DNA from: Mangrovivirga halotolerans
Lineage (GTDB): Bacteria > Bacteroidota > Bacteroidia > Cytophagales > Cyclobacteriaceae
Assembly (NCBI RefSeq): GCF_026241165.1
Contig: NZ_JAPFQN010000002.1
Span: 62,001-126,000, forward strand
DNA length: 64,000 nt
Direction: 5' to 3'
Shown here in pieces: positions 54,293 to 62,374 of the stretch; the stretch's first letter is position 1; each line of letters opens with the position of its first letter. The notes beneath the pieces are model-generated. The model did no database searches. It was not told the origin of the DNA and saw nothing but the letters and a program-made list of their open reading frames with translations. The position numbers and the translations under genes are program-made.

Positions 54293-57200
54293 TGAGCATC
54301 ATTGTACAAAGGTAAAGATATGAAAAATACAGTTCCTTCGCCTACTACAGATTCAAACCAAATGTTACCCTGGGCATGTTCAATACCTCTTTTAGCAATT
54401 GCTAGACCAATACCTGAACCACTTGACTTCGTACTGAAATTAGGAATGAATACTTTTTCCCGTAATGAATCAGGTATACCCTGACCATTATCTTGTACCA
54501 TGATCAATGCATTTTTATCATCCTGAACTGACATCTCCAGATAAATTTCAGGTATTTCCCCATCATCGACAGATTGCTTAGCGTTGATCAACAGGTTATT
54601 GATCGTTCTGCCAATTAATTTTTCATCGCCTTTTACAATAATTTCTCTATCAGGAATAACAGTTTTAAACTCTCCTTCCTGACGCTTAAATATTTCTGCT
54701 GAATCCTTCACTACTTTCGTCAGATCGAAAATCTCACTCTCAGGAATAGGCATCTTAGCAAAGGCACTAAAAGATGTTGCAATGTCACTCAAAGTGTCTA
54801 CCTGACGAATCAGACTTTCAGAAAGATTTTTAAGTTTTACATCACTATCATTTAATCTTTGTAAGTGTTGTAAACTTAATCGCATTGGAGTTAGCGGATT
54901 TTTAATTTCATGAGCAACCTGCTTAGCCATTTCTCTCCAGGCAGACTCCTTCTCAGACGCAGAAAGTGCACGACGACTTTCTTCGAGCTTACTCAGCATT
55001 CTGTTATATTGATCTACCAGAAGACCTATTTCATCATTAGAACTCCAATTTAGTGGCTCATTATCGCCCAGAGAGGTTTTTCCTATTTTATTAGCTATAT
55101 ATCGTAATGGTTTAGTCAGCATAGACGAACTGAAATAGGATATCGCTAAGAATATTAAAAAAGTAAAAGCTGCAAGATTTAATATATTAACAATACCAGC
55201 AATAATATGATTTTCAAGTTCTTCTCCAGATTCAAAATAAGGAATATTAATAACTCCCAACTTCCGGTTACTATTAAATGCATTTACACCTGAGAAAGAA
55301 GATTTAAATGAAAGGTCACCCGCTTTTTCATCAAGAATTATTTCATCATAGCCCTTTTCTATTATTTTGGCATACGCCTCAGGGTTTAATTGTTCTGAAA
55401 AGATTTTTTTCTCAAATATTCGAGGTTGACTGGTAGCCAGTAATTGACCGTCAACATCATATAAGTTTATATCTAATTGAGCATATCGAGATATTTCTTT
55501 TAACTCTCTTTCCAATTCTTCACGAGACATATCTCCAGTAAAAACCTTATTAATATCATCAATTAACTGATCACTGGTATTTTTACTTTTCTGCAAATAT
55601 TCTTCCCGTATATCATTTCTATAAGTAGTGGAAATGAGATTTATCGCTGAATAACTAACAGCGATCAGGGGTATAAGAAAAACGAGGTTAAGATATAATT
55701 GAAGTTTCGTGGTAAAGGATACCCTGGTAGAATTAATGAAATGATAAATCGTCAATCCCAGCGAGGATAAAAGAATAAAAAATACCGGTAGTACAAAATA
55801 AAAAGAGAAATTACTTATCAGAAAACTAAGTGGTTTATATTGCATACTGACCAGTAAGATCTGATCTCCTTCTGCCTGTTGCCCAAAATGCCTGTAATTT
55901 TCCTCAACCAAACCCTTATTAAATAGATCTACGCTATCCACATTAGTTATTGATGGAATATGAAGTGAATAATTAAAATCACCTCCTGCTGTTATTAATT
56001 CTCCATTCTCATAAAACCCATAACTTATATCTCTGAATTCATCTACTTCGGAACTAACTCCAGTATCAACAAGTAACTCTGGAAATACAGTATTTAATTG
56101 ATTATTTAGAAGATTGAGATCTATTTTAAGATATCCAATTACCCGATCATTATAAGGTATCTCTATTAAAGCGATATAATGTCCTAATAGCGGCTTCCCT
56201 TTTACAGATTCAAAATAAATATTCTCATATTCAGTCCTGAATTCCTCTGACTCATAGTAAAACTTATAAAATTGATATGGAACTTGTGTTGCTGAAACCC
56301 CGATAGGTTCTTTATTTATCCCAAATATAGAAACCTGTATATCATACTTATCAAAATAGGGACCCAGATGATATTTTTGCACTTTATCTTCAACTGCTCT
56401 TCTGTTTGCTAATGGAGAAAGTAAACGGGCTTTTATGTAATTATCCTCTCTAATCTGTGTAATAGCCTCATTTAAAAGAAACTCCCCTAATACATCATTT
56501 TTTTCAATAAGTTTTGATGCTACTCTTACCTTTGTTTCACGAATTCGTTCCTGTTCGAAGGTCCATACGCTAATTGTAACCGCTATTGAGGCAATTATTA
56601 AACTACCAATTACATAAAATAAAGTGTTGTAACGTACTCTTATAAATAATTTCCCTGCCCGAGTACCAAACATGAAAAAGGTATAGATAATATAAATTAT
56701 TACAATAGGTAAAAAGTTATTATCTGTGAAATAAGAAAGAGAGATATAAAACAAAGAAGTAATGCCCAGCAATAACCAAAACATCCTGATTTTATTTTTC
56801 CAGACATGATTATTCACCTGATAAGCGATGTGGCCAAATAAGATGAAAATAGCCACACTTAGGAAAATAATTAATACGGAAATTAATTTTAAACCTGAAA
56901 AAGAAAGATTTGAGGTGATATCATAAGTCCATGATGAATGATGATACAGAGTTCTAAATACAAACATCTGTAGAGATAAAGAAGCTATACCCAGACAAAA
57001 TAGAAATATTGATAATGCGATTTTCTTCCTTTCTGACAATCTATGGATCCACTTTACAACTTTAGGTTTCTGATAATAATACAGGCATCCTATTGCCAGG
57101 ATAAAAACAACCAGAATATTCAATAAAAGATCTCCCAGGGTTGGTACCAGTTTAGAGGCTGAGAAAAATTTAGGATTAAAAAGCCTGAGATTTATAAATT

Positions 57201-57960
57201 CATATGGGAATTCTAATAATAAAGCCAGAACCCTGAATATAAGTAAAGTGATCATTCCGGCAGGAATTGCAAGATCTTTGCGATAATCTCTTACTAAAAA
57301 CGTAATAAAAATAGTCACAAAAACAGCAAAGAAAATTATAGATGCGAACATGAAAAAATCCGCTACTCCGAAATGTATTCGGTACGAAGGTTGAAAGAGT
57401 ACACCAAAAATATCTCTGCTATTTAACTTAATAGAATGATAACCTTCCTGATCAGAATTAGAAGAAATACGAATATCATTATTTTCAAATATTCGAGGAT
57501 TAGCTCTAGGACCGATATAAGCATTATTTATCTCACTCCGTTCAAATAGTGGAATATAAAACACTAACTTAAATTCATTCCTGAGAAAAATATAAGTTAA
57601 ATATTCCCCATTGGTACTGGTTACCAGATTAATACCTGGGGTGAGATCAATATTTTCGTGTGGTAGATATTTTGAAGTTGACCAGTATACAGGTTCGTTG
57701 CTTTCATTTAGAATGATAAGAGGTCTGTCTACCCGGTCATTTAATTTATCAAAGGAGAATTTAACTGAATCATTTGAAGCAGGAAGTTTCTTGTAAACAT
57801 CTTCTATTTCGGAAACAGCATTATTAATATTGGCTGTTACTCTCTCTACATAGTATGATTCATTCTGTTTTTGGTAGTCATAAATAAACCACAAAACAGA
57901 AAAAATAAGAATGCTTAGGACAGCCAGAAAGAGGCTTAAAAATTTATTTGAATATTTCAT
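54289..57960 (-). CDS. Giant multi-span sensor histidine kinase (NtrY-like kinase core)
   Basis: An unusually large kinase of 1223 residues. A first TM (8-28) is followed by a periplasmic domain (about 30-200) and a block of about eight spans (200-470). A second extracellular region (about 470-690), two more spans, a third extracellular domain and a final span lead to a HAMP-like linker (LTKPLRYIANKIGKTSLGD). The kinase core follows: phospho-acceptor His1017 in VAHEIKNPLTPMRLSLQHLQR, N-box INNLLINAKQS, and DNGQGIPDS and GSGIGLAIAKRG for ATP. No response regulator is nearby. It overlaps the barrel-protein gene by 4 bases and follows DUF983 by 19 bases, with an inverted repeat across that junction. 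Confidence 0.85.
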   Translation of the reverse strand: MKYSNKFLSLFLAVLSILIFSVLWFIYDYQKQNESYYVERVTANINNAVSEIEDVYKKLPASNDSVKFSFDKLNDRVDRPLIILNESNEPVYWSTSKYLPHENIDLTPGINLVTSTNGEYLTYIFLRNEFKLVFYIPLFERSEINNAYIGPRANPRIFENNDIRISSNSDQEGYHSIKLNSRDIFGVLFQPSYRIHFGVADFFMFASIIFFAVFVTIFITFLVRDYRKDLAIPAGMITLLIFRVLALLLEFPYEFINLRLFNPKFFSASKLVPTLGDLLLNILVVFILAIGCLYYYQKPKVVKWIHRLSERKKIALSIFLFCLGIASLSLQMFVFRTLYHHSSWTYDITSNLSFSGLKLISVLIIFLSVAIFILFGHIAYQVNNHVWKNKIRMFWLLLGITSLFYISLSYFTDNNFLPIVIIYIIYTFFMFGTRAGKLFIRVRYNTLFYVIGSLIIASIAVTISVWTFEQERIRETKVRVASKLIEKNDVLGEFLLNEAITQIREDNYIKARLLSPLANRRAVEDKVQKYHLGPYFDKYDIQVSIFGINKEPIGVSATQVPYQFYKFYYESEEFRTEYENIYFESVKGKPLLGHYIALIEIPYNDRVIGYLKIDLNLLNNQLNTVFPELLVDTGVSSEVDEFRDISYGFYENGELITAGGDFNYSLHIPSITNVDSVDLFNKGLVEENYRHFGQQAEGDQILLVSMQYKPLSFLISNFSFYFVLPVFFILLSSLGLTIYHFINSTRVSFTTKLQLYLNLVFLIPLIAVSYSAINLISTTYRNDIREEYLQKSKNTSDQLIDDINKVFTGDMSREELERELKEISRYAQLDINLYDVDGQLLATSQPRIFEKKIFSEQLNPEAYAKIIEKGYDEIILDEKAGDLSFKSSFSGVNAFNSNRKLGVINIPYFESGEELENHIIAGIVNILNLAAFTFLIFLAISYFSSSMLTKPLRYIANKIGKTSLGDNEPLNWSSNDEIGLLVDQYNRMLSKLEESRRALSASEKESAWREMAKQVAHEIKNPLTPMRLSLQHLQRLNDSDVKLKNLSESLIRQVDTLSDIATSFSAFAKMPIPESEIFDLTKVVKDSAEIFKRQEGEFKTVIPDREIIVKGDEKLIGRTINNLLINAKQSVDDGEIPEIYLEMSVQDDKNALIMVQDNGQGIPDSLREKVFIPNFSTKSSGSGIGLAIAKRGIEHAQGNIWFESVVGEGTVFFISLPLYNDAQ

Positions 57961-57962
57961 TA

Positions 57963-57983
57963 CTAAACTAATTTACAGTTTAG
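57963..57983 (-). promoter_or_regulatory. Inverted repeat at the DUF983 stop / kinase start junction
   Basis: CTAAACT (57963-57969) and AGTTTAG (57977-57983) form a perfect 7-base inverted repeat with a 7-base loop. It covers the DUF983 stop codon and ends two bases before the kinase ATG. There is no U-tract. A role in translational coupling or RNA processing is possible but unproven. Confidence 0.3.
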
Positions 57984-58375
57984 CAATTTTCGTGCTGAAA
58001 TACACGATCGGGGTCAAATTTTATACCTCCAACAAGATATAAATATATTGTTCGGGAAAATCTGAATATAATCGGCATTAATATCACCGAAATTACGGGC
58101 AGGGTTATCAGGTAATAGATCAACTCCGGATCAAAGATTACCTTTAAGAACAGTGATGTGGCTACAAATAGAGCCACTACAAAAGCATAACTTATATACA
58201 TGGCCCCAAAATAAAAACCAGGTTCAATTTCGAACCTCAATCCACAACATGAACATTTATCGTTCATCTTGGCAAATTTAGTGATTTTGTAAAAAGGATA
58301 TTTATATAATTTTCCTTTACGGCACCTTGGACAACGTTCTTTAAGAATAGCTGTTATTAAGCTTGTTTCGGACAT
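57980..58375 (-). CDS. DUF983 membrane protein with zinc-ribbon cysteines
   Basis: A 131-residue protein. Two CxxC pairs (C15/C18 and C41/C44: RCPRCRKGKLY and CSCCGLRFE) flank the conserved KGKLYKYPFYK, followed by EPGFYFGAMYISYAF and two membrane spans. This is the DUF983 pattern. Members often sit among cytochrome oxidase genes, as here; a part in oxidase biogenesis is inferred from context only. Its start overlaps the end of the small CSMC protein gene by 35 bases, an unusually long overlap, but the first residues fit the family well. Confidence 0.85.
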   Translation of the reverse strand: MSETSLITAILKERCPRCRKGKLYKYPFYKITKFAKMNDKCSCCGLRFEIEPGFYFGAMYISYAFVVALFVATSLFLKVIFDPELIYYLITLPVISVILMPIIFRFSRTIYLYLVGGIKFDPDRVFQHENC

Positions 58376-58589
58376 TTCGTTTACTTGTTCTATACCAGAA
58401 AAATGCGATAATACCGATAGCTACGTACGGAGTTAAAAATAAGTAAAGTATACCAGTGTTGAGGTTAGAGGCCAGGCTACCGCCATCTTCACTTACATTA
58501 GTTTCCAGGGTAGCAGCACACATAGAGCATTGTGCTTTGGCAAGGAAACTATATAGAAACAAAAACGATATTAATAAAACCCTCTTCAT
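58341..58589 (-). CDS. Small exported membrane protein with N-terminal CSMC motif
   Basis: An 82-residue protein: signal peptide 1-20 (ending FLAKAQ), then a mature N-terminus that would begin exactly with C21-S-M-C24, then an acidic stretch, then one membrane span (about 45-66) and a basic tail. A CxxC exposed at the mature N-terminus, in an oxidase assembly cluster, could bind copper or take part in thiol exchange; this is inference. I know of no named family. It sits 13 bases after the DUF420 gene and overlaps DUF983 by 35 bases. Confidence 0.7.
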   Translation of the reverse strand: MKRVLLISFLFLYSFLAKAQCSMCAATLETNVSEDGGSLASNLNTGILYLFLTPYVAIGIIAFFWYRTSKRNVRNKLNNSYS

Positions 58590-58602
58590 ACTTTTACTGA
58601 TC

Positions 58603-59142
58603 TTAAAAACTATAATAAGGACTTATCATTAAATAAACTATGACTCCGGTTACAGATACATAAAGCCATACAGGATATGCCCATCTTACTATACGTTTAT
58701 GTTTATCATAACGTTTTGTAAAAGCATAAATTAGAGCCAATAATACCAATGGCACTTCAACTATTGATAGTAAGATATGAGATATAAGTAGAAAATAATA
58801 GATGTATCTGATTGCACCTTGCCCTCCAAAAGCGGTACTTGAAACCGAAGAATGATAAATTATATAAGACACTAGAAATATAACTCCCAGAGCAAGTGCA
58901 GAAAGCATCATAGTCTTATGTTTAGCTATATCACCTTTTTTTATAAAGTAAAGTCCAAGAATCAAAATAACAGCTGTAGCTGAGTTTATTACTGCATTTA
59001 ATCCCGGCAGAGAATATACCCAGCCTTTATCTGAAGCTAATCCCAAATCAGCATATAGTAAATATGCAACTAAAAGGGGCACAACTACAGAAACAACACC
59101 TACAAACCACTGAGTAGGCTTATTAATAGTTCCACTATTCAT
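58603..59142 (-). CDS. DUF420 membrane protein (CtaM/YozB-like oxidase maturation factor)
   Basis: A 179-residue protein with five hydrophobic spans and the family's conserved histidines (DIAKHKTMMLSALAL, SYIIYHSS, YFLLISHILLSIVEVPLVL, DKHKRIVRWAYPVWLYVSVTGVIVY). DUF420 includes, to my knowledge, the YozB/CtaM proteins of Firmicutes needed to mature heme A-containing oxidases. Placement directly behind the oxidase subunits and the SCO-like gene fits that role. It overlaps the SCO-like gene by 8 bases and is followed after 13 bases by the CSMC protein gene. Confidence 0.87.
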   Translation of the reverse strand: MNSGTINKPTQWFVGVVSVVVPLLVAYLLYADLGLASDKGWVYSLPGLNAVINSATAVILILGLYFIKKGDIAKHKTMMLSALALGVIFLVSYIIYHSSVSSTAFGGQGAIRYIYYFLLISHILLSIVEVPLVLLALIYAFTKRYDKHKRIVRWAYPVWLYVSVTGVIVYLMISPYYSF

Positions 59143-59689
59143 AATTCGTCAACAATATTTGTATTTCAGCGAAAAGCCTGTCTATTTCCTTGTTATCATT
59201 TAGCTCAAAATAGCCTTTAATGACCTTATCTTCATTAACCAGAACTCCATAAGGCTGGTTAAGATTTTCCTTTTTAACTATTAAATCACAGTAAAGTTCA
59301 TTTAATTCATTAGAATTAACGCACTTAATGTTTTTAATCCTATAAGTATTTTGAAGACATAAGGATTGAGGAAGTACCTGTTTGAAAGAAACTGGCATCT
59401 CATAATAAGCATCAAACCAGCTTTCCCAGGTGGAAGTTAATCCAGAATGAATAACGGGATCTGAATTCAATAAAAAGACATTAATTGAATCATTACTAAA
59501 AAAGGAATGAGAAATCCTATACTGACCAGATTCATTTATTACACAATCAGTCAGAACAGAATCAACACCATTTGAATAGTAAGTTTGAGTGTCGAAGTGG
59601 TTTTTCCCGAAACTATGGAGAAAAACAAAAATAAAAGCCGGCACAGCTAGTATTACAAGCAATATGCCGACTTTAAAAGTTTTATTCAT
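59135..59689 (-). CDS. SCO1/SenC-like protein lacking the copper-binding CxxxC
   Basis: A 184-residue protein with one N-terminal membrane anchor (VGILLVILAVPAFIFVFLHSFG) in the slot of the oxidase operon where Bacteroidota usually keep a SCO copper chaperone. The N-terminal FGKNHFDTQTYY and the C-terminal block YGVLVNEDKVIKGYFELNDNKEIDRLFAEIQILL closely follow the SCO ends (a 'DKDLRIRGYYD...EVDRLIxEIKVL' pattern). The strand where SCO proteins carry CxxxC instead reads SNDSINVFLLNS. The four cysteines (49, 111, 123, 134) are scattered and cannot form the site. I infer a diverged SCO that no longer binds copper in the standard way. Confidence 0.65.
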   Translation of the reverse strand: MNKTFKVGILLVILAVPAFIFVFLHSFGKNHFDTQTYYSNGVDSVLTDCVINESGQYRISHSFFSNDSINVFLLNSDPVIHSGLTSTWESWFDAYYEMPVSFKQVLPQSLCLQNTYRIKNIKCVNSNELNELYCDLIVKKENLNQPYGVLVNEDKVIKGYFELNDNKEIDRLFAEIQILLTNYE

Positions 59690-59698
59690 ATAAGAATT

Positions 59699-60070
59699 TT
59701 ATTCTTTATTCTCTACAGGAATTTCTGTTTTTGTTTCATCTGAGAATTTAGTCTGAAAAATTTCAGCACTTTCGGTCCTCAATGCTACCAATAACCAGAT
59801 TACAAATAGAAGAGGAAGCATGATTGACCAGATAAGCGATTTTGTCTCGTATTTTAAGTGCATAAACTCAGATACGATATAAAACGCTTTTACCAATGTC
59901 AGTCCAATGAAAAATGCGAATAATAACAATCCCCGTGGGAAAACATAAGCCGCACCAACTTCGATCAATGTAACTACAGCAAGTATTGCTGTTACTTTTA
60001 TTATCTTGTTGACCGTTTCTTTGTTCCTTGGAATCGTTCCTGTTGTATTTTCTGTATTTATATTAGCCAT
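59699..60070 (-). CDS. Cytochrome c oxidase subunit IV (prokaryotic COX4 type)
   Basis: A 123-residue protein with three membrane spans: VTAILAVVTLIEVGAAYVF, LLLFAFFIGLTLVKAFYIVSEFMHLKYE and a third ending LLFVIWLLVALRTES. The FMHLKYE stretch after span two is typical of bacterial oxidase subunit IV in caa3/bo3-type enzymes. It supports assembly of the core but carries no cofactors. It lies 27 bases behind the subunit III gene and 9 bases before the SCO-like gene. The C-terminal tail is acidic and exposed. Confidence 0.88.
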   Translation of the reverse strand: MANINTENTTGTIPRNKETVNKIIKVTAILAVVTLIEVGAAYVFPRGLLLFAFFIGLTLVKAFYIVSEFMHLKYETKSLIWSIMLPLLFVIWLLVALRTESAEIFQTKFSDETKTEIPVENKE

Positions 60071-60097
60071 GATAATTAGATTCTGCCTTTAAATGAA

Positions 60098-60853
60098 TTA
60101 GATAAGGTAAAAGAAAGTAAATACAAATACCCACACAAGATCAACAAAGTGCCAGTATAGTCCAACTTTTTCAACCATTTCGTAATGTCCCCGCTTATCG
60201 TATGTTCCTACAACTACATTATAGAATACTATAAAGTTCAGAACAACACCACTGAATACGTGCGTTCCGTGGAAACCTGTTATAAAGAAGAACAAATCAG
60301 CGAATCCCTGAGGGCCATATTGGTTTTGCACCAGGTTAGCTCCGAAGAATTTGGTAGCATCTGCAACACCTTTAAGACCTTCTTCTTTTCCTGTAATAAA
60401 GTGTGACCACTCCCATGCCTGGCATCCAAGGAAGGTAAGACCTCCGACGATTGTCCAAAGCATCCATTTTTCTACGTCTTTTCGATCTCTTCTGTGGCCG
60501 GCTTCAACAGCAAGTACCATGGTCACTGAAGACAAGATCAATATAAATGTCATGATCGATACGAAAATCAATGGTAAGTGCATACCATGTAGAAATGGCA
60601 CTCCATCGAATACGTAATCAGGAATAGGCCAGTATTCAGTAGAGAATTTAAATACCTCTCCGTGTATTTCAGGATTATACTGAGGATAGCTGTAACGAAT
60701 TACTCCATATGTGATTAGTAAAGCCGAAAAAGTAAAAGCATCCGACAATAGGAAAAACCACATCATTAATTTCCCGTAACTAGCCTTCATCGGTGCCTGC
60801 CCACCGCTCCATGTGCTTTTCGAAGGCGATTTGATTGTTGCTGTTGTAGCCAT
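60098..60853 (-). CDS. Cytochrome c oxidase subunit III (longer paralogue)
   Basis: A 251-residue heme-copper oxidase subunit III with seven spans. Its signature pieces are KLMMWFFLLSDAFTFSALLITYGVIRY, VTMVLAVEAGHRRDRKDVEKWML, GCQAWEWSHFI, FFITGFHGTHVFSGV and the final GLYWHFVDLVWVFVFTFFYLI, where H and E residues line the proton-feeding side. It is the second of two adjacent subunit III genes; the shorter one is 16 bases upstream. Having two is common in Bacteroidota caa3 operons. It is part of the terminal oxidase that reduces O2 with electrons from cytochrome c. Confidence 0.92.
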   Translation of the reverse strand: MATTATIKSPSKSTWSGGQAPMKASYGKLMMWFFLLSDAFTFSALLITYGVIRYSYPQYNPEIHGEVFKFSTEYWPIPDYVFDGVPFLHGMHLPLIFVSIMTFILILSSVTMVLAVEAGHRRDRKDVEKWMLWTIVGGLTFLGCQAWEWSHFITGKEEGLKGVADATKFFGANLVQNQYGPQGFADLFFFITGFHGTHVFSGVVLNFIVFYNVVVGTYDKRGHYEMVEKVGLYWHFVDLVWVFVFTFFYLI

Positions 60854-60869
60854 CTAATTTTATTTTAGA

Positions 60870-61478
60870 TTATTGATTCAGTTGCAAAAATAAATATAAA
60901 TAAATCCAAAGTCCACCTAAAAAGTGCCAATAAGTTGTACAAATCTCCATTCGTACAAGTTTATCTTTGATATTTTCTACTTTAAAGGCAGTTATCAATA
61001 CTATTATCAGGAATACAAGAGCACTAATCAAGTGTGCTGCATGCACTCCGGTAATTACATAAATAAATGATCCACTAACATTATTGGGATCCGAAAAGTA
61101 AAGATTCATATCCACAAGCCTTCCGTATCCTTTAAATTGCATTACAAGAAATGCAATACCAGAAAGCAAGGTAAGCACTGTGAATAAAATTACTTTACCT
61201 TTATTATTCTTTTTAGCTTCAAAGTAACCTATTTGCATAAATATACTACTCAAAACTATAATCCCCGTACTATAAAGAAAAGTAACCGGAAGATCAAATG
61301 GTATCCAGCTTCCCTGTCCTTTTCTAACAATATATGCACTGGTGTAAGCCGCAAATATCATCAGTACTGTCAACATAAACAGCCACATAGCAAATTTTTG
61401 CGGATGCATATTCAAGATGCCTTTCGACTCCCGAGTTATTTTTAATTGTTCTTCCATATTCTCTCTCTCCTTTTCCAT
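60870..61478 (-). CDS. Cytochrome c oxidase subunit III (shorter paralogue)
   Basis: A 202-residue subunit III-like protein with five spans. Markers are MHPQKFAMWLFMLTVLMIFAAYTSAYIV, LSSIFMQIGYFEAKKN, YVITGVHAAHLISALVFLI and the end ICTTYWHFLGGLWIYLYLFLQL. The YWHFL motif matches the C-terminal helix of subunit III. Two start codons are possible: ATG 61478, 2 bases after the ctaB stop, and ATG 61457, which has AAGGAG nine bases before it; I keep the longer. It sits between ctaB and the longer subunit III gene. Whether both III subunits join the same complex cannot be told from sequence. Confidence 0.87.
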   Translation of the reverse strand: MEKERENMEEQLKITRESKGILNMHPQKFAMWLFMLTVLMIFAAYTSAYIVRKGQGSWIPFDLPVTFLYSTGIIVLSSIFMQIGYFEAKKNNKGKVILFTVLTLLSGIAFLVMQFKGYGRLVDMNLYFSDPNNVSGSFIYVITGVHAAHLISALVFLIIVLITAFKVENIKDKLVRMEICTTYWHFLGGLWIYLYLFLQLNQ

Positions 61479-61480
61479 AT

Positions 61481-62374
61481 CTACACCTTATCCAACATAA
61501 ATGCAATCTGCACCACAGGCAGGTAAATAAAAGAACCAAACATTATTTTTAAAGCAGATTTTCTGCTTGTGTCAATCATCAATTTAAAGGTCTGCGCCAA
61601 AAATAAGACTCCACAAACAATCGCTACGATTGCAGAATCTATTCCCGTAATACCAAATTTTGCCGGAAGTAAACTCAACGGTAGCAAAAATAAGGTATAA
61701 GTCATTATCTGAACAGCTGAATTAAAATCTTTACGACCTCCATTTGGTAATAGTTTAAACCCAGCTCTCTTATAATCATCATCAGCTACCCAGGCTATCG
61801 CCCAGAAATGTGGAAATTGCCAGATAAACTGAATCCCAAAGATCACTAACGCTTCAAAAGTAATATCACCTGAATAAGCAACCCACCCGATAAGCGGTGG
61901 TAAAGCGCCAGGGATTGCTCCCACAAATACAGCTATCGGCCCTACCCTTTTAAGTGGAGTATAAACAAAACTGTAAAGAAGCATTGATACAAATGAAAGC
62001 AATACAGTTAATGGATTAGTATAGATATAAAGCATTACCAAACCGGCAATACCTACTATTAAGCCGAAAAATAAAGCTTCATTTGATGATATTATCCCTA
62101 AGGGTAAAGGTCTTGTTTTAGTTCGGTTCATCATTGCATCAAGATCTTTTTCAATGATCTGATTAAAGATTACTGATGCACCGGAAACAAGAAAGCCTCC
62201 TATAGACAGCATACTTAAAATAAACCAGTCTACAGAACCATTAACAGCCAGGACATAGCCAAATGCTGATGAAAACGCCACCAACATCGATAACCTTGGC
62301 TTCAACAACATGACAAATGCTCTGAAGCGTACCGAAGCTGTATTAGTATTTAATATTTCTGCCGAATTATTCAT
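61481..62374 (-). CDS. ctaB: Protoheme IX farnesyltransferase (heme O synthase)
   Basis: An integral membrane prenyltransferase of the UbiA superfamily that attaches farnesyl to heme B, giving heme O, the precursor of heme A for this oxidase. The 297 residues include the first Asp-rich site NQIIEKDLDAMMNRTKTRPLP and TPLKRVGPIAVFVGAIPGALPPLIGWVA. The second site region reads FPHFWAIAWVADDDYKRAGFKLLP. Eight to nine spans are visible. It follows ctaA with an 8-base overlap, so heme O and heme A synthesis are coupled. The equivalent E. coli gene is cyoE. Confidence 0.95.
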   Translation of the reverse strand: MNNSAEILNTNTASVRFRAFVMLLKPRLSMLVAFSSAFGYVLAVNGSVDWFILSMLSIGGFLVSGASVIFNQIIEKDLDAMMNRTKTRPLPLGIISSNEALFFGLIVGIAGLVMLYIYTNPLTVLLSFVSMLLYSFVYTPLKRVGPIAVFVGAIPGALPPLIGWVAYSGDITFEALVIFGIQFIWQFPHFWAIAWVADDDYKRAGFKLLPNGGRKDFNSAVQIMTYTLFLLPLSLLPAKFGITGIDSAIVAIVCGVLFLAQTFKLMIDTSRKSALKIMFGSFIYLPVVQIAFMLDKV

